Part shown: positions 28,266 to 36,480 of the stretch, piece by piece
Numbering within the stretch: position 1 is the first letter of the stretch
Layout: every line of letters begins with the position of its first letter
NCBI GenBank assembly: GCA_003165795.1
Contig: PMWW01000169.1
Span: 1-61,617, forward strand
From: Acidobacteriaceae bacterium
Lineage (GTDB): Bacteria; Acidobacteriota; Terriglobia; Terriglobales; Acidobacteriaceae
Direction of reading: 5' to 3'
DNA length: 61,617 nucleotides
Position numbers and translations under genes: made by a program
The notes under the pieces: model-generated
What the model was told of the DNA's origin: nothing
Database searches by the model: none
Seen by the model: only the letters and a program-made list of their open reading frames with translations

Positions 28266-31200
28266 CGATTCGCGGACTTAGCCCGGCGTTTCTTCTTTGG
28301 CGCGGCTGCTACGTGGGCCACGGGGCGTTCCTGTAACAGGAGCTCTGTCGCCTGGACGCGGGGATCGCGTCGGAACCATTGCTGTACCACTCCGGACTTG
28401 AGGAAATTGGCGATGGCCAGCAGGCTCATGCCCTGGTGATGGACCATCCAGGAACGAACCAAGGCGTAACGCTGACGGCGTGAGGGACGCACGTCGGGGG
28501 TGAAATCGGCGGCTTCGTAGTAACCGAACTTGCCGAACCACCCTCGCTTGTTCATCCAACGCAGGTTGCGGATGGCGGCGGCGGGATTGATGCCCAGGGC
28601 CAGCATGGTCGCATAGGGAGCGACCACCAGACGGTCTTCGTCCTGCTGCAGGGCAAGCTGCGGAACTCCGAAGGCGCGATAGTTGTAAGTTCCCTGCTCA
28701 TCGGTCTTGGCGTAGGCGCATTCGGAAATGCCCCACGGGACATGTTTCTTCGCGGCGTATTCCTGTTGGGCCAGCACCGAGGCTTCCTTGCTGCGCTCCA
28801 ACAAAGTGTCGGGATAGGAACGCATCCAGAGAGACGGCATCAGGTACTCGAACATGGTGCCGGTCCACGAGATCAGCACCGGGCGGCCATATGCCACAAC
28901 GTGGGAGCGGCTCAGCAGAAACCAGCTCTCTTGGGGGATCTCGGCTTTGGCAATCGCAATGAAGTTGGCGATGCGGGCCTCCGAAGCCAGCAGGTCATAA
29001 CACGCAGCGTGGACCTTGCCGGCTTCCGCGTCGTAGCCGATCGACAATATCTTGCGGCGACGGTCGAGTAGGAAAGCGAAGTCCATGTCGCAGACCAGGC
29101 GTTCGCAGTGGACGGCGATACTGCGTAGTTGCTCAACCAAGCGCAGAGAGTTGAGGCGCGCCGTCGGGAGTTGGAGCAACAGCTGCTCTCGCAACTCCAA
29201 CGGTTCCACCCCGAGCGTGACGGCCACCTCCAACTGGCGGCGCAGTTGCTCGATGCATTCGGGCAAGCGCGCCAGTGGAATCGCATCGCAATCCAGCGGC
29301 GCGAGCGCGGGATCGTGACGCAGCGGCTCGAATTCAGGAAGCAGCCACGGCATGTAATCGCTAACGTTTTGCCGAACCTGCTCCACCAGGGCGCACGTCT
29401 GGGCGACGAACCAACTCGCGTCATCGGAGGACCCTTTAGTTGGCGGGAGTTCGACGGGCGACAGTAGGCGGTCAAGCCAATGAGTTTCCGTTTGCGCTTC
29501 TAACGAGCGGACGCTTCGTTTAGGGATGATTTTCAACTCGGCGAGAGCGCAGAGATGATCGGCGTAGCCTTCGAGCAGTGCCGGTTTGAGCAGTGGCTGT
29601 TGCAGCAACATCCGGCAGCCACCCTGCAGCGAAACGAGCGAAGCCGCCAGATTGCCGCTATCGACAGTGGAAATGAAACGCGGGAGATCCGGCTCAAGCG
29701 TGCGCGTGCCGTACCAGTTGTACAGGTGGCCGCGTTCCTTGGGTAGGCGTGCGACCGTGTCCATGGTGCGAACTGTCTGCTCGACAAATTGAGGCACGGT
29801 CAAGTAGCCGAACTCGCAGGCGACCTGGCGCGCGTTCAAGAGGAAGCCGAGGTTGGTGGGCGAGATGCGGGCCGCGATTTTCGCCGGCTCTTCCTGCACG
29901 TTATCGGGGACCAGCCAGTTATGTTCGTGGGTGCTGAACGTGGCGAAGTAGCGCCAGATGTGCAGGGCAGCGCGTCGCAGGAAGCGACGGTCGGTGGCGC
30001 TGACTTTCTGGTGCAGAGGACGCGGCGGACGATTTAGCCAGAACGAGACCGGCTGGCTGCACGCCCACAGAAACAGGATGGGTAGGGCGATGGGAAGAGC
30101 ATGACGGTGCGAAACGTAAACCACTGCGCCCACCATGAGCGCGACCCCAGGAGTCCAGTTCAACAGGGCATCAACAAATCTGTGTTTGCCCGAATCGACT
30201 TCGGCCTCAGCCGCAGTTTCCCATTCCAGTAGCCGTTGCCCGGAGACCATGCGCCGATAGAACGTGCGAAAGACGGCATCCGCCGAGATCAGCGTCTGAT
30301 GGGCCAGAAACGTGAGCGTAAGAAAAACGTTCACCATGGTGGCGCCCAGTCCGGCAGCCGCATCGCGAATAGGGCCGAGCCGTCCTGCCAGCAGCGCCCG
30401 CACCACCGAAAACGCAAATTGGAACCACGGCGGCACGAAGAGAATCGCGATGGTGACCAGCGTCCAGTAAAGCGGGCTGCCGGGCAGAACCGTCCATCCC
30501 AAGATGAACAACAGACAGATTCCCGGCTCGACCAGGCTGCGGCGCAGGTTGTCGAGAATCTTCCACCGCGACAGGAACGAAATGGGATTGGGGACGCGAC
30601 GTCCGGCTTCGTCGGGCACACGCCCCGCCAGCCAGCTCACGATCTGCCAATCGCCCCGGACCCAGCGATGCTTGCGCCGGTTGTACGCGCTGTAATGCGA
30701 AGGGTAGTCGTCGATGACCTCGACGTCGCTGACCAGTCCGGCGCGCGCGTACGCTCCTTCGATGAGGTCGTGACTGAGCAGCGCATTGCGCGGGAAGCGA
30801 TGCTCCAGCACGCGGCCCAGGGTTTCGACTTCGTAGATGCCTTTGCCGGTAAAGATGCCTTCGCCCTTGAGGTCCTGGTACACGTCGGAGGTAGCGCGAG
30901 TGTAGATGTCGAACCCGGTTTGGCCGGAGTAAATGTTGGCCAGCCGCGACAGCGACGCGCTTTGCACGCTGATGCCGACGCGAGGTTGCAGAATGCCGTA
31001 GCCGGCAATGACGATGTTCTCGCGCGGATCGACGATGGCCTGGTTGAGCGGATGAGTCATCGCCCCGACTAGCCGGTGCGCGGTGCCGCGCGGCAGTTCG
31101 GTGTCCGCATCCAGCGTGAGGACGAAGCGCACTCGGGGAAGCAAGCTCAGATCACCGACCTTCACCGGAAAGCTATCGTAGTCACCCTTGACGAGCCGAT

Positions 31201-32734
31201 TGAAGTCGAGCAGCTTGCCGCGCTTGCGCTCCCATCCCATCCAGACGCCTTCACGCGGATTAAAGATGCGATGGCGGTGAAAAAACGCGAAGCTGCCAAG
31301 ACCGTCGGCGGCATATTTCTGGTTGAGAGCGTCGATTAATTCTTCGCAGAGGTCAACCAGAGGATCGTCTTCGTTGGGAGTTTCGGCGGAGTCGGGCAAA
31401 TCGGTCAGCAACGCAAAATGCAGATTGCGGCTCATGTTGCCCAAGTAGCGGACTTCCAACTCCTCGACCAAACGCCGGACTTGTTTTTCATGAAGCAACA
31501 GCGTGGGGACGGCAACCATGGTGAGGCAGTCGTCGGGAATCCCTGCGGAGAAGTCGAGCTTGGGCAGGATGCGCGGCGGCAGCAGCGCGGTAGTGAGATA
31601 GTTCATCACCTCGACGGCGCTCTGGCTGCACGGCAGCAGCAGAAGGATGATGGCGGCGATGCGGCCCAGGAATGAGTTGAAGTTGTTGTACACCGGCGTC
31701 ATGATCGCGATCACGATCAGCAGGGTGAAGGTTTCGATGCCGCCCAGGTAGAACTCGTCGGGATGACGGCGCAGGAAAGCCTGCAGCCGTTCGCCGATGG
31801 GAAGCCGGACGCCGGCGCGGGCGCGCAACTCGTCGGCGCCTTCGGCAATAAGGTAGTAGCCGACATGAGACCGTCGCCAGACCAGGCGGCGATCGGATTC
31901 CTGGTCCTTCGTCGCTCGTCGGCCCAGATCGACTGCGAGCTGGGCAATCTCCAACTCCGTGCAATCGGAGTGGGCCGCGAAATGTGCGACCGTCTGGCGA
32001 TAGAGTTCGCGGCTCTGAAAATCCATGCGCGCATAAGCGCCGGCGGGATCGGCGGCGAGTACTCGCTCGAATACGATCAGCGGCTCCAGCAAATCTTTCC
32101 ACGGCGCTTCCGACAACTCGCGCAGACTGCCGATCAAGTCGCTCACCCGTTGCGGCTGGTTCGGCGCCGCCAGCACTTTTTCGGCGCGCGCGGTGAATTC
32201 TTCCAGAGCTAGTAATTTCAGGCACGGTATCAGGAGCGAGAGCTCGCTCATGTTGAGGCCGGTCACGGTCTGGAACGTTTCCATGTAGGTAGTGAAAGCG
32301 TGGTCCGAATAGCGATACCCGGTTGCGCCGAGCAAGTCGGCGGCGATGGCCAACACTCGCGGCAGAACGACGTCCGCCGGAGTGCGCACATGAGGGACGC
32401 GACGCAACGCGGAGGCGGACTCGCGAACCGCGCTCTGCGCCACTCGCACCAGCCGCACGTTGTCGTGCAGCCACCGCAAATCTTCGGGAAGCTTCTCGTC
32501 GGGATCGGTGGGGACATCAAGTTGGGCAAGCAGGGGATTGAGCCGGCGATTCAGAGCGGTCAGCCGCTGGGCAAAATGAGCGGACTGCTTGGTCGCGGGA
32601 AGCCACACCAGCTTCTGCGCCCAAGCTTGCGCGGACTGGGCGAGGTCACGGTCGTTGGCCGGCGCTTCGACCGTGTCCGGCTCGGTGCGGTCGGTGGTAT
32701 CGACTAACACGTCCCTGTGATTGGTGCCTGTCAT
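28262..32734 (-). CDS. NdvB-like cyclic glucan synthase, lacking the GH94 half
   Basis: A 1490-residue inner-membrane protein matching the first half of cyclic beta-1,2-glucan synthases (NdvB/Cgs, usually about 2,800 aa). Order: a soluble N-terminal region (about 1-385); membrane helices (IETFTLLIVIAIM and following); a GT84 glycosyltransferase with DADTELPRGTAHRL, HDLIEGAYARAGL and an RRKHRWVRGDWQ motif; more helices; then a glycoamylase/GH189-type domain with WTGTMFEYLMPSLWMRSYP, WGISECAYAKTD and VHHQGMSLLAIANFL. The protein stops just after this domain with a Lys/Arg-rich tail; the C-terminal GH94 phosphorylase that trims chain length in classic enzymes is absent, and no continuation is seen downstream. 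The start at 32734 follows a repeat element; frame upstream of it only reads the repeat. Confidence 0.85.
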   Translation of the reverse strand: MTGTNHRDVLVDTTDRTEPDTVEAPANDRDLAQSAQAWAQKLVWLPATKQSAHFAQRLTALNRRLNPLLAQLDVPTDPDEKLPEDLRWLHDNVRLVRVAQSAVRESASALRRVPHVRTPADVVLPRVLAIAADLLGATGYRYSDHAFTTYMETFQTVTGLNMSELSLLIPCLKLLALEEFTARAEKVLAAPNQPQRVSDLIGSLRELSEAPWKDLLEPLIVFERVLAADPAGAYARMDFQSRELYRQTVAHFAAHSDCTELEIAQLAVDLGRRATKDQESDRRLVWRRSHVGYYLIAEGADELRARAGVRLPIGERLQAFLRRHPDEFYLGGIETFTLLIVIAIMTPVYNNFNSFLGRIAAIILLLLPCSQSAVEVMNYLTTALLPPRILPKLDFSAGIPDDCLTMVAVPTLLLHEKQVRRLVEELEVRYLGNMSRNLHFALLTDLPDSAETPNEDDPLVDLCEELIDALNQKYAADGLGSFAFFHRHRIFNPREGVWMGWERKRGKLLDFNRLVKGDYDSFPVKVGDLSLLPRVRFVLTLDADTELPRGTAHRLVGAMTHPLNQAIVDPRENIVIAGYGILQPRVGISVQSASLSRLANIYSGQTGFDIYTRATSDVYQDLKGEGIFTGKGIYEVETLGRVLEHRFPRNALLSHDLIEGAYARAGLVSDVEVIDDYPSHYSAYNRRKHRWVRGDWQIVSWLAGRVPDEAGRRVPNPISFLSRWKILDNLRRSLVEPGICLLFILGWTVLPGSPLYWTLVTIAILFVPPWFQFAFSVVRALLAGRLGPIRDAAAGLGATMVNVFLTLTFLAHQTLISADAVFRTFYRRMVSGQRLLEWETAAEAEVDSGKHRFVDALLNWTPGVALMVGAVVYVSHRHALPIALPILFLWACSQPVSFWLNRPPRPLHQKVSATDRRFLRRAALHIWRYFATFSTHEHNWLVPDNVQEEPAKIAARISPTNLGFLLNARQVACEFGYLTVPQFVEQTVRTMDTVARLPKERGHLYNWYGTRTLEPDLPRFISTVDSGNLAASLVSLQGGCRMLLQQPLLKPALLEGYADHLCALAELKIIPKRSVRSLEAQTETHWLDRLLSPVELPPTKGSSDDASWFVAQTCALVEQVRQNVSDYMPWLLPEFEPLRHDPALAPLDCDAIPLARLPECIEQLRRQLEVAVTLGVEPLELREQLLLQLPTARLNSLRLVEQLRSIAVHCERLVCDMDFAFLLDRRRKILSIGYDAEAGKVHAACYDLLASEARIANFIAIAKAEIPQESWFLLSRSHVVAYGRPVLISWTGTMFEYLMPSLWMRSYPDTLLERSKEASVLAQQEYAAKKHVPWGISECAYAKTDEQGTYNYRAFGVPQLALQQDEDRLVVAPYATMLALGINPAAAIRNLRWMNKRGWFGKFGYYEAADFTPDVRPSRRQRYALVRSWMVHHQGMSLLAIANFLKSGVVQQWFRRDPRVQATELLLQERPVAHVAAAPKKKRRAKSANR

Positions 32735-32749
32735 GCGTGATACCGACCG

Positions 32750-32882
32750 GGTAGAGCGGGCCTTCAGGCCCGGGTCTACTGTTTCCTGATTATTTCTGGC
32801 GATTGATCCACGCCATACGCCGTGGATCAATCGCAAAAGTGATTATCATCCGCCGCACGCGGCGCTAAAGCGCCGCTCTACC
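32750..32882. repeat. 133-bp three-hairpin element with GGTAGAGC ends
   Basis: Terminal 8-bp perfect inverted repeats GGTAGAGC (32750-32757) and GCTCTACC (32875-32882). Inside are three hairpins: CGGGCC-TTCA-GGCCCG (32757-32772); a central 14-bp perfect stem (32799-32812 with 32821-32834); and GCGGCGCT-AA-AGCGCCGC (32859-32876). It ends 15 nt before the glucan-synthase-like start codon. A second element of the same plan is at 59855-59985. Confidence 0.85.
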
Positions 32883-32902
32883 AGTTCTTAGGAAAACCGT
32901 GT

Positions 32903-34726
32903 CTAGCGATAACTCGCAGCTTGCAACTCGAACATTCCGGCGTACTGGCCGCCCAGTGCCATCAAGCGCTCGTGGGTGCCGTCCTCCACAATTTGCCCCT
33001 CGGACAGCACCACAATGCGATCTGCCATGCGCACTGTCGAGAAGCGATGCGAGATGAACAGCGCCATCTTGCCGCCGGTCAGCTCAGCAAAGCGCTCGAA
33101 CACCTCATACTCGCTGCGGGCGTCGAGGGCCGCCGTCGGCTCGTCGAGAATCAGCAGTTGCGCGTCGCGCAGGTACGCTCGCGCCAGCGCCAGCTTCTGC
33201 CATTCCCCGCCCGACAAATCGACTCCGGTTTCAAAGCGCCGCCCCAGCATCTGGTCGTACCCTCCCGGCAACTTCGCCACGACCTCGTCAGCCAGGCTTT
33301 TGTGGGACGCGGCGACAATCTCTCCCATGTTATCTATTTCTTCGATGCGTCCAACGGCTACATTTTCTCGGGCCGTCATTTCATAACGCATAAAATCCTG
33401 GAAGATCACTCCAATCTCACGATAGAGATCTTCCAGGCTGTACTCGCGCAGATCGATGCCATCGAGCAGGATCTGTCCCTCGGTGGGATCGTAGAGCCGG
33501 GTAATCAGTTTGACGACGGTGGTTTTGCCTTGCCCGTTCTCGCCGATCAATGCTACCCGTTCGCCGGGGTGCAACGTGAAGTCCAAGTTGTTCAGAATTC
33601 GCCGCTCGCTGCCGGGATAAGCGAACGAGACGTTGCGGAATTCGAATCCGCGCTGGATGGGCCGCGGCGCCGGGAGCGCATTTGGCTTGGAGCGGATGGT
33701 GGGCTGCATCTCGAAAAACGCCAGCAGGTCGGTCAGGAACAGTGCCTGATCGGCAACCCCGGAAAGCGTGGAGAAGATTTGCTGGATATTGGCGCTGGCT
33801 TGCAGAATCGCCCCCGCCAAGAAATACAGCGAGCCAATGCTGAGCGCGCCCATCACCGTCCGCCAGATGACGTAAACGTAAGCCGAGTAATAGCCCAGCG
33901 AGCCGATGATCGACAGAAAGCCGCCCGCGATCAGCTTGCGTTTGGAAAGCGCAACGTTCTCTTCGTAAACCTCGTCGGACAGCCGGGTGAAGCGATCGGT
34001 GAGAAATTTGCTGAGTCCGAAGAGCTTTAGTTCCTTGGCCGCTTCCTTGCTGCCGCCGAGAACGCGCAAGTAGTCAAGCTGGCGGCGCACCGGCGTCTGG
34101 CGGAAATTCTTGGCATAGCCGAGGAAGGCGAAATGGCTCTCGCCCACGAACGCCGGCAGCACGCCTGCGATCAACAGCAGCAGCAGCCACGGCGAAAAAT
34201 AAACGATGGAGACCGAGAGCGTAATGGTGGTGATGACTTGCTGTACTAGCCGGCCCAGCATCTGGATCATGGCCAGGCGATCAGTGGCCTGCACCCGGGC
34301 ACGCTCCAGGCGATCGTAGAAGACTGGATCTTCGTAGGCGATGAGGTCGAGTTCGGCCGCGTGCCTCATGACCTGGATGCTGACGTAGCGCATGTATTTG
34401 TCAGCCAGCAGTGAATCCAGATAGTCAATGATGCGGGTGAGGATGTTGCCCAGTACGGCAATAGCGAATTCGGCGGCCACCAGCCACCACAGACGATGCG
34501 GGATCGGCTGGTGCTTGGAGAGGATGGCTACGATGGCATCGATGATCAGCTTGCTGACGTAAAGCAGGGCGACCGGCTGCAACGCGGCCAGCAGGCGAAA
34601 AGCAAAGCCGAGCGCGACCACGACCGGGCCGGAATCCCAAACGAATTTGAGCACAGGCGGGAGATTGCGCATCGCTGACATGCGCTCCTGCCACGCACTG
34701 GTAAAACTTTTCTGCCCCTGCGTCAT
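32903..34726 (-). CDS. ABC exporter, fused permease and ATPase
   Basis: A 607-residue half-transporter. The N-terminal part (about 1-340) is a six-helix ABC membrane domain. The ATPase part has Walker A GENGQGKTT (near residue 400), signature LSGGEWQKLALARA, Walker B LLILDEPTAALD and the switch His in FISHRFSTVRMADR. It would act as a homodimer and export lipids, peptides or drugs; the substrate cannot be told. A minus-strand TATAAT at 34780-34785 is a possible -10. It is upstream of the glucan-synthase-like gene on the same strand, separated by 168 nt that hold the repeat element; a role in glucan or glycan export is possible but not shown. Confidence 0.9.
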   Translation of the reverse strand: MTQGQKSFTSAWQERMSAMRNLPPVLKFVWDSGPVVVALGFAFRLLAALQPVALLYVSKLIIDAIVAILSKHQPIPHRLWWLVAAEFAIAVLGNILTRIIDYLDSLLADKYMRYVSIQVMRHAAELDLIAYEDPVFYDRLERARVQATDRLAMIQMLGRLVQQVITTITLSVSIVYFSPWLLLLLIAGVLPAFVGESHFAFLGYAKNFRQTPVRRQLDYLRVLGGSKEAAKELKLFGLSKFLTDRFTRLSDEVYEENVALSKRKLIAGGFLSIIGSLGYYSAYVYVIWRTVMGALSIGSLYFLAGAILQASANIQQIFSTLSGVADQALFLTDLLAFFEMQPTIRSKPNALPAPRPIQRGFEFRNVSFAYPGSERRILNNLDFTLHPGERVALIGENGQGKTTVVKLITRLYDPTEGQILLDGIDLREYSLEDLYREIGVIFQDFMRYEMTARENVAVGRIEEIDNMGEIVAASHKSLADEVVAKLPGGYDQMLGRRFETGVDLSGGEWQKLALARAYLRDAQLLILDEPTAALDARSEYEVFERFAELTGGKMALFISHRFSTVRMADRIVVLSEGQIVEDGTHERLMALGGQYAGMFELQAASYR

Positions 34727-35005
34727 TGGCCGCTACGATCCGGTCCAGACTCTGCCGCTCGGTCGGTGGTTGCTATTCAATTATAAGGATTGCGCTTAAA
34801 GCCGAGGGCGACTCTCTGAGAGATGCCGGAAAAGCCATAGCAGTTTCATCGGTCACCCAGCATGGTATCAGGGTCGTCGTCCCACGGAAGTTGCAGGCCC
34901 TTCCGGATAGGTTTCACAGGAAGCATGGTCAGGTTGGACTTGGCCGTTAAGATCACAGCTTTGGGAACAACCATGGTTTACACTGTTTCGCGCGGAGGTC
35001 CGGCG

Positions 35006-35521
35006 ATGCGTCGGTTCGTTTCTTACTTCGTCATCCTTGTTACACTCTTCCTTGCCCCCCTGACGTTTGCCCAGGGCACAACTTCAAGCGCGACCGCAAC
35101 CTGCAATTTCGACGACGAGAAACAGCTCGCGGTAGAGTATCAACGCGTTGTCCTCAACCCGAAGAAGCCTGTCCCCGGGCAAGTCCCGTTCGGCAAAGTT
35201 TGGGCGCCGGGCGGCAAGCCCCTGACCTTGTTCACCAACACGCCCATCCAGGTGGGCGCAAGAAACCTGCCGATCGGCGCCTACACCATGTTCGTCATAC
35301 CGGCGGCGAAGCAATGGACCCTGATCGTCTCCAAGAGCACCGATATGAGCGGCGCCTACGACGAGCAGCAGGACCTGGTGCGAGTGCCGATGGAGTCGGG
35401 CGAGCTACCAAGTCCTGAGCTGGAGTTCAGCGTTGCCTTCGAGCACGTTACTCCAGGCCAGTGCAACATTCGCCTCGACCTGGACAAGACCGGCCATTTC
35501 GTCACTTTTCAGAAGAGGTAG
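35006..35521 (+). CDS. DUF2911 exported protein
   Basis: A 171-residue secreted protein of the DUF2911 family (PF11138). A signal peptide covers residues 1-20 (FVSYFVILVTLFLAPLTFAQ). The domain then shows VEYQRVVLNPKKPV, FGKVWAPGGKPLTLFTNTPI, LPIGAYTMFVIPAAKQWTLIV and a C-terminal beta strand set. Such proteins are common in Acidobacteriota and Bacteroidota and their function is unknown. GGAGG lies 8 nt before the ATG at 35006, and the signal starts there; the open frame extends back to 34862 without features. Confidence 0.88.
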   Translation: MRRFVSYFVILVTLFLAPLTFAQGTTSSATATCNFDDEKQLAVEYQRVVLNPKKPVPGQVPFGKVWAPGGKPLTLFTNTPIQVGARNLPIGAYTMFVIPAAKQWTLIVSKSTDMSGAYDEQQDLVRVPMESGELPSPELEFSVAFEHVTPGQCNIRLDLDKTGHFVTFQKR

Positions 35522-35614
35522 GGTTGCGATTGGCGGAACGCAAGCTAATGAAACAGACAGTACGGCAGTGCGGGAGGAACTCAACGAGCAACTCTCAAAT
35601 TCGATCGTCTACTC

Positions 35615-36067
35615 TTAGAGAAGAAGGTGCCGGTTGTGCCTTTTGCACACATCGGCAAAGTCAGCAGGATTGAAAGTAATCAAAGCATCTATGCGCACAT
35701 TCACATCGGACAGCGCTCTTCGGATCACTCGATCCACCAAACTTAAGTTGCGGGCATGAACGCTTGGCTTATTCAACTCGTCGAAACACTCGTCTATGAG
35801 GCCGTCCCTGAACGGCATGTCCGACAGCATTATGAGGCGCCCTAGCCGCAAGAAGCGCTTCCAGTCATTTTGCATCAGGTTCATCGCCGGCCTGTTCTTC
35901 ACGAACCTCGTGGATACCGTTTCATACAATATTGGCCACGGAATAACTAAGCGACTCCGTCCCGACTGAAAGTATTCGGAAAAACAGCGCTGCGCCTGCT
36001 CATGGTATTGATCAGATTCAACGTAAAGACCCAGAAGGAAACCTGTATCAACACAGATGTCATTCAT
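35615..36067 (-). CDS. PIN-domain (VapC-like) ribonuclease
   Basis: A 150-residue PIN-domain protein, likely a metal-dependent RNase acting as a toxin. The expected acidic residues are Asp7 (VDTGFLLGLY), Glu49 (ILYETVST), Asp112 (SLVDRVI) and a fourth site in ITFNPADF (Asp136). It overlaps the upstream 98-aa gene by 8 nt, so the two are translated as a unit; GAAAGGG precedes its ATG. By eye, GC is lower than in neighbouring genes, hinting at transfer. The partner is not a usual VapB-type DNA-binding antitoxin. Confidence 0.85.
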   Translation of the reverse strand: MNDICVDTGFLLGLYVESDQYHEQAQRCFSEYFQSGRSRLVIPWPILYETVSTRFVKNRPAMNLMQNDWKRFLRLGRLIMLSDMPFRDGLIDECFDELNKPSVHARNLSLVDRVIRRALSDVNVRIDALITFNPADFADVCKRHNRHLLL

Positions 36068-36356
36068 CCCTTTCTTCTCCGCTGTCCAACACCTGTGCGT
36101 AGCCGGTCCACGGAGCAGGCTTTCGTCTGCCGTAGATGAATTTACCGCCTTGCTTCATCGTAATGATGTAGATTCTAGGGTTCTTATCAGGATCGACGAT
36201 CTGTGAAAGCTCTTTTGCCAGTTGCTCCCGGGTCTTCTCCGATAGGAATGTTGCCACGCTATCACCACACTCTCGCGCGTTGTACTTGTCAAACCACGCG
36301 TAAAGCTGATCATAGTTCCCTCGTAGCCCGAGGTCATACGAAATCCAATACCGCAT
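36060..36356 (-). CDS. Small Cas2/VapD-fold-like protein, partner of the PIN gene
   Basis: A 98-residue protein that I do not recognise by family. It begins MRYWISYDLGLRGNYDQLY, and the predicted order strand (2-9), helix (14-26), strand (29-38), helix (41-54), strand (60-67), strand (71-77) matches the ferredoxin-like fold of Cas2 and VapD. Asp8 in YDL stands where Cas2/VapD place their conserved Asp. The start at 36356 has AGGAGG at ideal spacing; the frame extends to 36395 without one. The PIN gene overlaps its end by 8 nt. As first gene of a toxin pair it sits where an antitoxin is normally coded. Confidence 0.7.
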   Translation of the reverse strand: MRYWISYDLGLRGNYDQLYAWFDKYNARECGDSVATFLSEKTREQLAKELSQIVDPDKNPRIYIITMKQGGKFIYGRRKPAPWTGYAQVLDSGEERDE

Positions 36357-36480
36357 TGAACCTCCTGTTTGCTTAGTCTCCCACCGAGCAACCAACTACG
36401 TAAAGCGCTAATCCTCCGCGGACAACGAAATAATAGTTATCGCAGGAACGCACGGACGTACTGCCAGGAATCAGCCGCGG

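Noticed and set aside
32921-34030. A 369-codon plus-strand frame
   Set aside because: Antisense shadow of the ABC exporter gene.
35615-36356. Ordinary VapBC pair
   Set aside because: The toxin fits VapC, but the partner has no DNA-binding antitoxin features, so I describe it separately.
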